Origin: Flammulina velutipes
Lineage: Eukaryota; Basidiomycota; Agaricomycetes; Agaricales; Physalacriaceae
Assembly: GCA_011800155.1 (NCBI GenBank)
Contig: CM022378.1
Location: 620,001 to 684,000, forward strand
Reading direction: 5' to 3'
DNA: 64,000 nt
In this document: positions 1 through 10,723 of the stretch, in pieces
How the letters are laid out: the number at the start of each line of letters is the position of its first letter
How positions within the stretch are numbered: the first letter of the stretch is position 1
The notes under the pieces: model-generated
The model's input: only the letters and a program-made list of their open reading frames with translations
Database searches by the model: none
What the model was told of the DNA's origin: nothing
Position numbers and translations under genes: made by a program

Positions 1-1722
1 TTCCTCTTACGGTCGGCGTCGTTTCATCGTCACAGCGGATCGAGAAAGGGGGCTGGAAACCAAGATAAAAATATGGATCCCGGTATCTACCTCCAGGTGG
101 ATATACACTGTGTACCGCGTAAGCCGTTATCAAATCTCGGTCCTGTCATGCGTTGATACCATGTCGTCTGTAGGGCGTAGTCGGTCTGGGAGAAAACCTT
201 TGGGGAATCATACAAGTCCTGATAACCCTCTGCATTTCGGTGGCGGTCATCTTAATGCTTGCTTTCCTGAGCAGCGAAGCATGGACTATGACCACACAGC
301 ACATACATTGGAGCACATTGAGAAGTGGCATGAAAGACGTTGCTCAAAACGCGGGGAGGGCTCTGAATGAATGGGCTGCCGATGGCCAACTTGACGTCGA
401 ACGGCACTTGACGCAGTGGGGCCATGGTCAGTACCCGTAAATTTACTGTAAACCTAATCTCAAGATGTTTCAGAACGTACCCCGCACGAGCCACCGCCGC
501 ATGGGCACAACGCGATGTACGACAACTTTGACGACAGAATCCATCCCACTCAACTTCCCGATACCGTTTACGTGGACGGTATATTCAGCACCGTAGTAGA
601 CCATACTTGAAACTTGACAATCGTCCACAGGTTCCCCTTTCTACTTGGTCTCGTCCCAGCGCCAGGAGGACAGCCTAGAGACTTCAAGTGAGTTAGAAAA
701 CTTATGTGGGAGCTAAGGACCTTGACTCACGTGGATCAGCACCAGAGTCTTCTTCGTCGTCGGCGCCTCCGCCACAGGAGATTGTCCTTAAGGAGAGCGG
801 CGAGCTTCCTAGTTCTATGGAGTCCCGCGGATCAGTATCAGTGCCGCCGTCGTCGGTGCCTCCGCCACAAGAAATCGCAAGCGGTGAGTTTCCAGTCCTA
901 TGGAGCTGACCTTGGCTCACACGGATCAGCGTCAGTGCCTTCGACGTTGCCGGTGTCTCCACCACAGGAGATTGTCCTTGAGGAAAGCGGCGAGGTTCCT
1001 AGTTCTATGAAGTCCCGCGGATCAGTATCAGTGCCGCCGTCGTCGGTGCCTCCGCCACAAGAAATCGCAAGCGGTGAGTTTCCAGTCCTATGGAGCTGAC
1101 CTTGGCTCACACGGATCAGCGTCAGTGCCTTCGACGTCGTTGGTGTCTCCGTTACAGGAGATCGACTTTGTGGAGCCAGATGAGTTTTATAACTCTCTTA
1201 GGGAGCTTGTAACGACCTGGACCAGTAAGTTGTCCCAGCCCTCAGCAAGTATCGATACTGCAATATTTTCTTAGAACACTCCACAATCGACTGGAACTTG
1301 CCTGTCTCACCGTACTCGGGTGATCGAGCATCTCCCGAGTCCACAGGTCGTTACGCTTCACTTATTTTCATAAGAACGAATGATGTGACGTCTATTAGGT
1401 ACCGCTATGTCTGACTTAGCGACGACGAAGGCGTCCCCGGGCCCATCCGAGGCTGAGAGCGGTTTCCCTCGAAGCAACAGACAGTGGTCCGCCGCTCCTG
1501 AAGGTAGGCTCGCTGTCGATATTATATCCAACCACATTTTGATCTATAGTAGCTCTGTCTACCCCATCTGTTGGTATGTCTACGTTTACATCTGCGTCTA
1601 CAGTCATTGGCGAACTTGATGCTGAGCCAGTTGCTGAAACCAGCGAGGGGCCGCCAGACGGTACGGAAGATTCCTTCGTCAGGAGCGCGTACGAGTTCTT
1701 CGCTGGCCTAATTTTTCCCTAA
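1..1722 (+). CDS. Partial gene: single-pass membrane protein with tandemly duplicated Pro/Ser-rich exon
   Basis: Unrecognised gene entering from the left edge. Phase-consistent exons: <1-118, 174-426, 474-578, 631-687, 740-883, 930-1073, 1120-1224, 1275-1346, 1399-1503 and 1553-1722 (stop TAA). From 174 to the stop the exons sum to 1155 nt, exactly 385 codons. Exon 2 encodes a hydrophobic helix (IIQVLITLCISVAVILMLAF), so the protein is probably membrane anchored. After a short linker come two consecutive 144-nt exons (740-883 and 930-1073), each encoding 48 residues around a PPPQEI motif and each followed by a near-identical 46-nt intron. A partial third unit starts exon 7. The tail is Ser/Thr/Pro-rich and acidic, ending YEFFAGLIFP. 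Introns are 46-55 nt. The start codon lies outside the window. No enzymatic motif was seen, so function is unknown. I am fairly confident of the exon structure and not of the role. Confidence 0.75.
740..1170 (+). repeat. 190-bp tandem repeat made of one exon plus one intron
   Basis: Two full units (740-929 and 930-1119) and the start of a third. Each full unit is a 144-nt exon plus a 46-nt intron (donor GTGAGT, acceptor ATCAG). Both flanking introns are phase 1, so units can be gained or lost without breaking the frame. Inside each exon the PPPQEI motif occurs twice, so an older internal duplication is also visible. Confidence 0.85.
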
Positions 1723-2185
1723 TAGAACGAGCCATCAAGTACTAGGTTTCGTCCTCTATATATGTGTAGTATGAACCCTATATAACGTTAATTACCGCAT
1801 TGGTGTCTCGACCATATTTCAGGTAAATATCACTCCTACGAAGGTTCGCATTTTATTCTGTTTAGCATAAAGCTATGGCATTGGTGTGAATTTACGTGTC
1901 TCTGTTGATGAATCCTATTTGGTCTCGCAAGATAGCTCCTACAAGTTATCACCCTTATCGCTGTCAATGCTGCTTATCATGGCTTCAACAATCTTCATCC
2001 AACAAGTGGTGCTGTTGTCGCCCAGACTAATCTTAAGAAAATACTAATATCACCCTACAGACTCAATGACTCGATGCGAAACAAACAACATTATGCACTG
2101 CTGGTCAATAAGTGACATCTATCGGCACACCCTCCCTTCGTTAGGTATGTCGTCCCCTGGTAGTTACAATTTTGAGAGTATTCCC
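1723..2185. other. Intergenic; 3' flank and junction sequence
   Basis: AT-rich, with no coding exon that I can support. The last 53 bp (2133-2185) are identical to 21158-21210, and that identity stops exactly where repeat copy A begins (2186). Confidence 0.6.
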
Positions 2186-4630
2186 AGCGACGACAAAAGA
2201 GATGGGAGGTATTGATCGAACTGTCGAATTCCCAGCAGGTCTCTCGAGCGACGTTTCCCGAGACCAGCTGCTAGTGGCAAAATTACGGTCACCGCGCCAG
2301 TATCTCAGAAACAAAGTCAGCGTCTCTTCAGAGTGGAAGTCATTGCGTACGTCACACGGTCTCCACCACCCTTGCCAACATCGCCTGTAAAGTGAAGTCC
2401 GCTCAGATCTCGAATGTAGGCACTTTTCGAGTATGAAGGGGCCATCTCCTTGTAGCAAATTGCTCGGTTTCGCATCTACCAAGTTCACCGCATGCGCAGA
2501 TTCTCAGCTTAGTGTCGACCTGCTTGAGCCTTGTGGAGAAGAGCGTTCCCGCGCTGGATTCTGTAGCGATGTTGGTGTTTCGTGATCGTTCGTTACCTTA
2601 CCACCCACAACGCGGCCAGCGCTTCGGCGCCATTACCATGCGCTGTGCGTGATACATCGAAATCTGTCTAGTCATACATTTCCTGTAGATCAGCAGACCA
2701 GAAGGGAAGAGCATAGTCGACCTACTTATTGACCTTCCAAGAACGTGGTAGCGCATGTGCCTACTATCGGTTGGGAATGACATTGTGACACTACTTCTCA
2801 GGATACTACATCGATTGCTTTACCAGATGAAGTCTGTGGAGAGCGAGCATGCATTATAGGCTAGAAGCGCCCTCATCCGTGGTGACATGCAACGAAGAAG
2901 AACAAAAAGGTTACGTCATTGGTCGGTGCTGCGCCGTGAGTGACTAAGCTTCCCTGCAGTCGGGAGCGCCCGACGTTCTAGATCTTTCGGGAAGACTTGA
3001 ACTTCTCCAACGTTCGCACCATCACGGTCACCTGGAAAGACGACGCGGACGATGAGAGTCATAGGCTACGGTGTGTCCTCAATTTTGCCCTGTCTCTTCT
3101 TCACTGAATGCCGGAACGACTGTCGTCTTTGAACGACCGAATAATCAGGCTAATGGACGCTGCGACTTTGGCCTATCACATCCTAACGGCCGGTAACAGT
3201 ATTAGGATCTTGCAGCGGCCGTCGCCAGCAGTTGGCATACGCCAGGTGTGTGTACGTAGCAACTTGTCTGCTATGTTGCCTCTAACACGCTTGTCGAGAT
3301 CACGTAGGAACTATCGACAGTTTGCCTGCATGCTTCCACACGCTCTGCGCACCGTACTACCTCACTATAATTTCTGCACCACAATCACATCGTTTACCAT
3401 CTGAAACTGTACATGACGAGCGAACAATAGAGACTCTGAGATCAGCTTCAAATTGTCGGCCTACAAGACCCATTGCATATATTAGCGCATCCCGCCGTGA
3501 CGGAACGCTATCACTCAATACGTCCCGGACGAGATCTGAGGTTTGAGACCTCGTCAAGTAGATGCGAATAGTTTCACCATTGGTTCCCACTGGAATCCAT
3601 GGCAAGCCGGATGTACAACAAAAGCCCCTGATTCGGATGAATGTCAGCGTCCGAGTGGCAAGAATCGCTGGCGCGGGCACTCACTAACAAAATTAGGTAT
3701 TCCGTGAGCGTGTGTGAAAGTAGAAGGGTATCACTGGCCCTTCCATCCCTTCCTCGTCTTATATTGATAGAAGTGATCAACTTATTGGAATACGCTGCAT
3801 ACCTCCTCTGACTTGTAGGCAAGGGATGAACCTAATGAGAAGCCCGTGATCTGCCACTGAACCAGGGCTTTGAGACAAATAAATGTGTCATTCACTCAAT
3901 GTTGGGGCACTTCTGGCGGTGATGGGTGTGGCGCACCTTTTAAAGGCATCTTGTCCTTTTCTACCGCACTGACCCAGCACTAATATACATAAGTGTATCA
4001 GCTACTACATCATACTGTAGCACCAATTACACGCCCTGGTGCTAATAAAGGGCGTATTGTAGCCGATGAGCAAGGAGTCGCGTACATGATAGGCTTGTTT
4101 TGAGCTTCGTTACCAAGTCCCTCTTTCTATAGATTGAAATAGATTTTATAACGCACTTGATTCACACAGTATAGAGCAACACAGGCAAGACTCCCTGGCA
4201 ACATGGGGGCCGACATCGGTGATGGACTTTGCCGGCAGTACCAGGATTTTTCAATAAACGTATCTCGTAGAGCCCGGGCTTCTCATTAGATGCTTCCCTT
4301 TTATGAGGGAGCTGCTCAACGGTTAAAAAGTAAAGCTAGTCCTCTCTTTAAGAGCCCCGGTGATTCTCCAAATATGTCATCAATGTATTCCCGTTCGCGA
4401 CGAGGATCGAAGATCTCGAAATCTCGTTAGTCCACAGTATGAGGATCGAAATGCAGCTCACTGCTGTCTGACGCCGGAAGTCTTCCTCGGATGAATCTTG
4501 GGAGTCTTCTGTGTATGTATTCTCCGTCACTTGAGATCCTGTTGCGACGCCACTTTCGCTGCCGGATCGAGGGCCCATCCGGGACGTCTGGTCCCCTGGT
4601 CGAATTTGACTGGGCTGGTCAGAGCAAAGT
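2186..4630 (+). repeat. Copy A of a 2.44-kb near-identical dispersed repeat
   Basis: Matches 28024-30469 in the same orientation over its whole length, with only a few substitutions and one extra G in copy B. Flanks of the two copies are unrelated. No terminal repeats, TG...CA ends, poly-A tail or target duplication could be found, so this is not an obvious LTR element or LINE. Its last 320 bases contain the two final exons of the coiled-coil gene whose complete copy is at 30155-32639. Open frames inside (for example 98 codons at 3108-3404) recur in the other copies only because the DNA was duplicated. Confidence 0.92.
4316..4614 (-). pseudogene. Orphan last two exons of the coiled-coil gene (copy A)
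   Basis: Exons equivalent to exon 9 (about 4462-4614) and exon 10 (about 4316-4414) of the gene at 30155-32639, with the acceptor and the 47-nt intron between them preserved. The similarity stops at 4630, inside what would be intron 8, and no upstream exons follow. It is therefore a stranded 3' gene fragment with no promoter of its own visible. Confidence 0.75.
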
Positions 4631-5077
4631 ACCAATCACTGGGTTTACTATGTGCCCTCGACATCATACGTCTAGAGCTATTGCCACTCACTGTATCGTC
4701 AGTGTTTATTCATCGCCTGTGGGTGAGCATATCATAGGACGTCATCTTAACGCTCAACCTTTCCCTTCTGCTCACGTCACATAGATGAAATCAAAAGTCA
4801 ATAACACTCTCACCACTGCCGAGTCGATTGGTTCGGGCGATGGATTCAGGAAACTCACCATAGACGCACTTGCGGTTATCACGCCGCAATTCCATTGACA
4901 CCGGAAACCATAACCCTGCTTGCAGAGGCTGAGGACTCTCGAGAGGGGACAAGCAGTCTCTTCGAGTAGTATATGCACACTGCATTCGCGCTTGGAGATC
5001 TCGATACTTATAACAACTCGTAGCAGTTGTTCTCGATTACTGTGCTATTTCTATTAATATGGTCGCAAACTATAATA
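4631..5077. other. Intergenic, no feature seen
   Basis: Lies between the right breakpoint of repeat copy A and the 3' end of the minus-strand chromodomain gene. Open frames here are short and lack coding character. The stretch 5041-5077 is AT-rich and may hold the transcript end of the neighbouring gene. Confidence 0.5.
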
Positions 5078-8000
5078 CTAGAGATACTTTTTCATGGCTG
5101 TAAAAAGACACTGTCTATCATCTACTTGGAGCGGAAGAGGATATCCACCTTCTCGAAAGTCTTCGCCCGTCTGTAAAGCCTCTATGCGCAACTTCTCTAA
5201 TGTTCCACATAATAAAAACAAACGTAACCACCGACCAAGCTTGCACAGGAAATGCTCAACAAAGATACAACCAAAGTGCAACTGCGCTTGATCCTCTGGT
5301 GAGAGATGCATCTCTAAGAATGTGTACACACAGATGAAAGCCTGTGCCACTCGCTCTTCAGTATGCAGCCCTTTAAATCCGAGAGCCGTAAGTCCAGCTA
5401 GCGCTCCTCTCCTCAGTCTAAAGACGCGAGTAGCCATCTCTTTGACGCTTGGATGTTGACAAAGTCCAATGAGGGCAAGCGTATTTGCAAGTTGAAGATT
5501 GGTGAGTGAATCTGCTCCGAATGCGGACACTTGGATCTCAGAGCCTAGGGCCAATGCATCGGTGAAAGTTGGAAGAGTGTCTGGCTTCTTCGACCGAATA
5601 GCGTCAAGATGCTGGCCCCATAGCTCCTTTGATGCCAAAAATGTTTGCCACGCAGTGAGGACCTTTGGGCTAAACATACTCTGGAATCGTGGGAGAATCG
5701 GAGGCTCTCCACCAAGTTTTGTCGTGCTGAGTGATAGCTGGGAGCAGAACTGATGGCCCCAGCAATGCCCGTCGGAAAATTCGGAAGGGGTCTGCCCAGA
5801 GTCCTTGGCTACGTTGTATCGATCCCTGGCAGCCTGGAAGACTGCTGCACAACTCTCCGCGGAAGTGAACCATTGGTTGAGATAATTGACGACGAAGCCT
5901 CGTGTTGGGTTTCCCTGGCCCGTTCCAATGAACAGCAGGATGTTCGAAAGACCGTACGCGCCAGTCAGAAGGCTGGGGTCCAATCGAGCCTCCAGCAGCC
6001 GGAAAGCAAAATTCTCGGCACGTATAGGATTGAAGTGATCGACTTCCAACTTCATCGACGAGCTCGATACTGGATTTTCCCCGTTGAGCACACGACCCAG
6101 CTTATCCACCCGGCGACCTTCCCCTCGACGCCAGGACAACACCTCAGCGAGAATGATCGACATTAGACCAAACTGAGGAATGCCTTCAATTGGAAAGAGA
6201 GAGCCGAGAGGAAGGTCCTCTGCAACATGAACACCTTGCGGTTCCAGGCGAGAATGTTTCAGACTTTTTTTCGTCTTTTGGGATGCACGCAGCCGAGGGA
6301 GAGTGAGCTGGTTGATGTGTCCAATGCAGCCACGTACCGCGGTACCAAGCTGTCGCGCTATCACTTGTATTTCCCCACAAGCCGGATGTGTCTTCAACCA
6401 AGACGATAAGGTTGACAGGTGGGTCTCCGGTGATTTTTTCACCTTTCCTGCAAAACGGGTAACGCGTTCGGAAGGGCTAAAAATCATCCATGGTGTCTCC
6501 AACATCTTGTGAATATCGTCCACGAAAAGAATACCGTCATCATCGATAGCGTCTAGAAGACAGTCGACTAGAGATCCGCGAGAAATGTTGCGACAGAGAA
6601 CACTATCGATGTGATCTTTCCCTTTAGCTATGGGGACCTTGCATTCGCGAAGAGCGTGCGAGAGAGTGTGGAAACCGACAAAGTCAACGAAGACGCGAAC
6701 GCAAGAACGATTGAAATCGGAACCACTTCCAACAAGCTTTAGCTTCTTTGGGACGTCAAAGACTAACTTGGTCTGGCCAGTCCGACGAAGTGCAGAAGGA
6801 ACGTCACCAGAGGATATCGATAGGGTATAGTTCTTGGTATTCTGGGAACTTCTTGCAAGGCCGGTGAGAAACCTGCGAATGGCAAGAGCTAGCTTTCCAA
6901 ATGATGGAAAGTTGGTCATGAGGTCATCATCGGTGGTCCACGCAAAAATGGCCTCCCCGAGTCGGAGGCCGTAGTCCACATGCCATTGGAAGACAAACAG
7001 ATATGAACGACTCTGGGCAAAGTTGAGACCACGCCAAAGAGCGTCCAGTTTCTCTTGAACAATGGAGGTCTCCTCGATGTATCGGGAAGCGTCGCGTAGC
7101 TTGATAATTGTCTCCAAACCCAGCGGCTCGTCAAACACACTGTCGACTTCCTCGACTTTCTTCATCATCTCGCTAACCTCTGATCCGGCCTTCAGAAGGT
7201 CTTCGACATCCAAAACACCTGGTCCTTTCTTCTCGGACAACAGATTCTTCTCCAGCTGCACCAATTTGTCTCTCTGCAACGCTAGCTGAACAGGATTGAG
7301 AACTTTCAACAGGCTAGTGAAGCACGTGCTGTGGTGGTTCAGCTTCTCTTCTAAACTTGTGCGAAAGTCCGGGTCGAGACCAGCAAGGAAATCTTCCCGC
7401 AACGAGAGCCTTTGAAAAGGTATTTAGTCATCTCACCCCAATATCATGCCAACAAGCCACTTACGGAACATCCTCGTCTGGCTCCCAGGAGTCTGCATCC
7501 TCGTCATAACCTCGCCATCGAATCAAACACTCGCCATCTTTCTGGGGTAGAGTCAGTACTGGCCGCACAATATCCTTAATACTCACCATGTCCAATATAT
7601 GAGATATATCATATGTCCTTTCCACGACAGTCGCTGGCGATACAAGATGTCCAGACGAGTCTTGAGGTGGCGGTGATGGAGACACAAAGGAAAACAACGG
7701 TTCACTGGGTCGTGTTGTTGTTACCTCCGGTCCATCTTCGCTATCAGTATCCATTTGGGAGTCGGGAGTGCGAGGAGATAGATCTTTACTAGAGTGGCCA
7801 GCAGATCTGGTAGGAGGGATGAGGAGGCGGGGCATTTTGCGTTTGGGTAACGGGGGACTGGTAAACTCTTCGTCCATTTCTACATCAGTCTCGTTGTCGA
7901 CGTCGTCCTGGCGTCCTCTCTTTCCTAAGCTTGAAGTACCAGCTGCTTCCCAGCCACGTCGATGAGTAACCCGGATAGCAGTACCAGTATAGTCAGGACC

Positions 8001-10221
8001 TTTGGTAACACTGTCGCGTGAACCTTCTGTCTCTGTAGGCTTAGAGGCCAGATCGATAAGTGCTCGAGTGAGCTCAGTACGATACTGAGTCTTGGTGATG
8101 CTCATCTTGTAGACTTCGCAGTCGTTGTGGTATCGCCGGTAAAGTGAGCGCATACTATTCATGTGTGTCGCATCGCGTAAAGGATGAAGAGGGGGGAGGG
8201 GAGTAACTTCGAAGCTGCCTGTACACAAGTTGGTCACTGGATTGAAGTCATCTGGAATAACGCCAAACTGAACTGAGGCGTTCCACATCCGGTAGTACTG
8301 TTCCCATCGGAGACGAGTCCGCAGTGAACTGGGAGTACCAAGTGCAGGTGTTCCATCACGCGCAAAATTGTGTACGCCGGAATCAACACCATCGCCGACA
8401 ACTGTGTCGTTTCCTAAGCCAGTCGGAGCAGATGACGCTACTGGAACAGTCCGTTCAGTTGCGTCAAAGCTGGGGTAGCATACGTAGACGACGCGATTTG
8501 TCTCGTCGACACGTAGATACTCCTGGGACAGCTTGTCCAGAAATGCCTGTTTCTCTTCAGCATTGACAGATGGTGCAGTACCGGAATGTAGATCGTTGCC
8601 CTTGAAAAGGAGAAAGAGCCGTATCTGACCATCCTCCCCAACCTCCTGACGTGCATATAAGCCAGGCCGTCCCAGCATAAAGGCTCCCATGTCGCTACCT
8701 GACAAATGTTAGAAATAGCACCACAATCCAAGAGGGGCCTACCTGGAGGCAAACGCAATTGCAGTACAAGAAGTGTCCATCGTCCCCAGTGGTCGTGTTG
8801 ATCCACGTGCCATCGCCCTTGAAGTTCTCCGATAAACTTGTTGAGGCCACCACCGTTGCATCCCGAAGAGACGTTAGCCTGGCAGCTCGTTGGACCAGGC
8901 TGTGGTTTCCCGAGAGAGAATACGTTCATGTCGGCATCGCGAAACTGCGTGAGACGCCATTCCGCATTTGACACTGATAGAGGCGCGATTTCATGATACA
9001 ATGTAGCCATGCACTCTAACGCCTCACCAATACGCTCTTTTGCCTCTGGAGAGTTTGCCTGTACTGCCGGAACGATGAGGCCGCGCCCTCGTTCTTCCCG
9101 GGTTGTGGCCAAGCTATAGGATCCATCGGGACGTCCATCTGCTGGCGCAGCACTCGACCGAGAGTTTCGTACCAGGCCCTCCAGTGTATATAGCGGTAAA
9201 CTGTCCTTTGTACCCCAACTCAAATCCCATAGACGGTCTGACGCTTCCTTAATGATGGGAAACGTCTCGGGGCTGACTCTCTCCAGGCTCTGGAGGTCGT
9301 GAGCGCAGGCAATGGTCACCCAACGGTTCAAGTCCCCATTGATGGCGATGCCAATTGGCACTCCAAGCGGCATACGTGCCATGCCCGCAATGTCGGGCAG
9401 AATGTACCGTCGTGTGTCACTGTCGTATGTTGGGTTGACGCCCGGAGGGTTACTTATTCGTACAACCCGCTCTTGCTCTTCAGGATCGGGCACAAAGGGC
9501 GCCCAGTAGCAGTGACCCGTTGGGAAACGCCAGTCGTCAACGCGAAGTCGGTATGAGGGAGCGGTTGGGTAAGTACGTCCGGCGGGAGGTGGAGTCTGGA
9601 TGGGAGAAACAGGGAGTATTTCGGGAAGACCGTGCCACAGCAAATGTGCATCCTTCTTGGGACGGTAGTGCCACTTGGTGTCGTCATATTGAATGGCCTC
9701 GATTGAGGGTTCAATCTGGTGCAGAGGTTTGGCATACACTAGAGATGAAGGATTAGAAATGTCAGACAAAAAAAAAAAGCGCACCAGGAGGATCGTTTAG
9801 CAGTAGGGCCTTTGCCATTTGATCTCCCATATGCGGGGAAGGGTTGAAGGTAGCTACCATTTTGTTAGTATGTGTTGAGAACAGAGCGCAGTGGGGACTA
9901 CGTACATCCATCCCACAGGTCTTGTTCAAGTGAAGGGAGTTGTCCATCAACGAACACTTGAGTAGAGTGATCGAGACCGTGGTAGCGAGCTTGGAGTCCC
10001 TCCGCATTGTTGAACTCGTGAAAATAACCAGACAAATGCACGGAGTGTTGGATATCAGACATCGCGAGACCAAGTAGTGAAACGATGAGAAGTCCAAGTT
10101 CCGGCGAGCAACCGTATTGTGGTGAACAGGAGACACCTGGGAGACGCGGACCCTGTACTGGGGATGGAAGCAAACCAAGTACACAAGCCTTGGAAGCAAA
10201 GGTAAAATTGCCGGCAGGCAT
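5078..10221 (-). CDS. Large protein with candidate 2OG-Fe(II) oxygenase-like region and chromodomain
   Basis: Exons on the minus strand: 10221-9906, 9853-9785, 9738-8743, 8698-7587, 7541-7465 and 7409-5078. They total 4902 nt, predicting 1633 residues, and the phase closes from ATG to stop. The five introns are 44-56 nt with GT donors and AG acceptors. Around residue 436 is WHVDQHDHWGRW, followed by GSDMGAFMLGRPGLYAR and near residue 497 LFKGNDLHSGTAP. The HxD...H spacing suits a double-stranded beta-helix dioxygenase, as in JmjC or TET/JBP-like folds; this assignment is inference. Residues about 520-820 are Ser/Pro/acidic-rich with basic PLPKRKMPRL, a possible nuclear signal. Residues about 822-857 read YDISHILDM then GECLIRWRGYDEDADSWEP, a good chromodomain. 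The C-terminal 770 residues are unrecognised. A role in chromatin is likely but the substrate is unknown. The first exon is the least certain part; an internal Met (MSDIQHSV) could be the true start. Confidence 0.8.
7465..7625 (-). other. Chromodomain-coding segment, split by a 45-nt in-frame intron
   Basis: The intron at 7542-7586 (donor GTGAGT, branch CTGAC, acceptor CCCCAG) contains no stop and is a multiple of three, so the unspliced sequence also stays open. Removing it joins YDISHILDM to KDGECLIRWRGY and yields the continuous chromodomain pattern, with the aromatic Y, W and W and the acidic WEPDED end. Chromodomains of this type usually bind methylated histone tails. Confidence 0.8.
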
Positions 10222-10285
10222 AAACTGGGCTCAAAGTGTCAAGCACTGCCACTGACTTGACCATTTAAGCCCAGTTTATAGCCGG
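10211..10285. promoter_or_regulatory. Palindromic leader upstream of the chromodomain gene
   Basis: Inverted arms: ATAAACTGGGCT near 10220-10231 pairs with AGCCCAGTTTAT at 10268-10279, with weaker pairing continuing inward (AAGTGTCAAG against CTTGACCATT). The outer CCGGCAGGCA / TAGCCGG borders match the related palindrome at 54437-54508. It overlaps the predicted ATG at 10221 and the upstream region. It could be a 5'-UTR hairpin, an operator, or the end of a small element. Confidence 0.55.
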
Positions 10286-10438
10286 GCGTCCGCTTATGAA
10301 TGGTACCGGTTCCGAATACTACTTGTAAGTTTTCTTTATCCTGGACCTAAGCGCTCTATACATGGACTGCTACTCGAACGATATGGGACGGTGGTTCTCA
10401 GGTTGCCATCCTCCGGAATCCTCTCCAACCCGCACCTT

Positions 10439-10723
10439 ATGTGGCTGGACGACATTTGCGAGCGCATCGTCGTTCCGTGCCTATTGAACAAATCTCGTCC
10501 GTTGTCGTTCGATATTGTCCGCAAAGTGATCCTTTGCATCGACACTACACGTTCACTTTACAGGCTTCTTCCAGTAGAGCCTGCCTCATCATCCACCTGG
10601 TGTATGTTCGCTGCAGCCTCACGATATGATCCCCAAAACCTCATCGACGCCTGGGAACAACTTGGTGTGTCCGTCCAGCTAATGGTTGTACCGGCTGAGC
10701 CAAACGTGACTACCAAACGTTGA
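10439..10723 (+). CDS. Hypothetical small protein or exon, divergent from the chromodomain gene
   Basis: Open frame from ATG at 10439 (MWLDDICERIVVPCLLNK...) to TGA at 10723, about 94 residues; the frame stays open further upstream to about 10330. The composition looks protein-like (DAWEQLGVSVQLMVVPAEP) and it is transcribed away from the chromodomain gene across a short shared region. No domain recognised. It may be a single exon or a remnant; the upstream GTAAGT-like sequence near 10323 could be a splice site. Confidence 0.35.
   Translation: MWLDDICERIVVPCLLNKSRPLSFDIVRKVILCIDTTRSLYRLLPVEPASSSTWCMFAAASRYDPQNLIDAWEQLGVSVQLMVVPAEPNVTTKR

Noticed and set aside
3108..3404. 98-codon frame conserved in copies A, B and C
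   Set aside because: Conservation is explained by the recent DNA duplication; codon usage and composition look non-coding, and overlapping frames are equally preserved.
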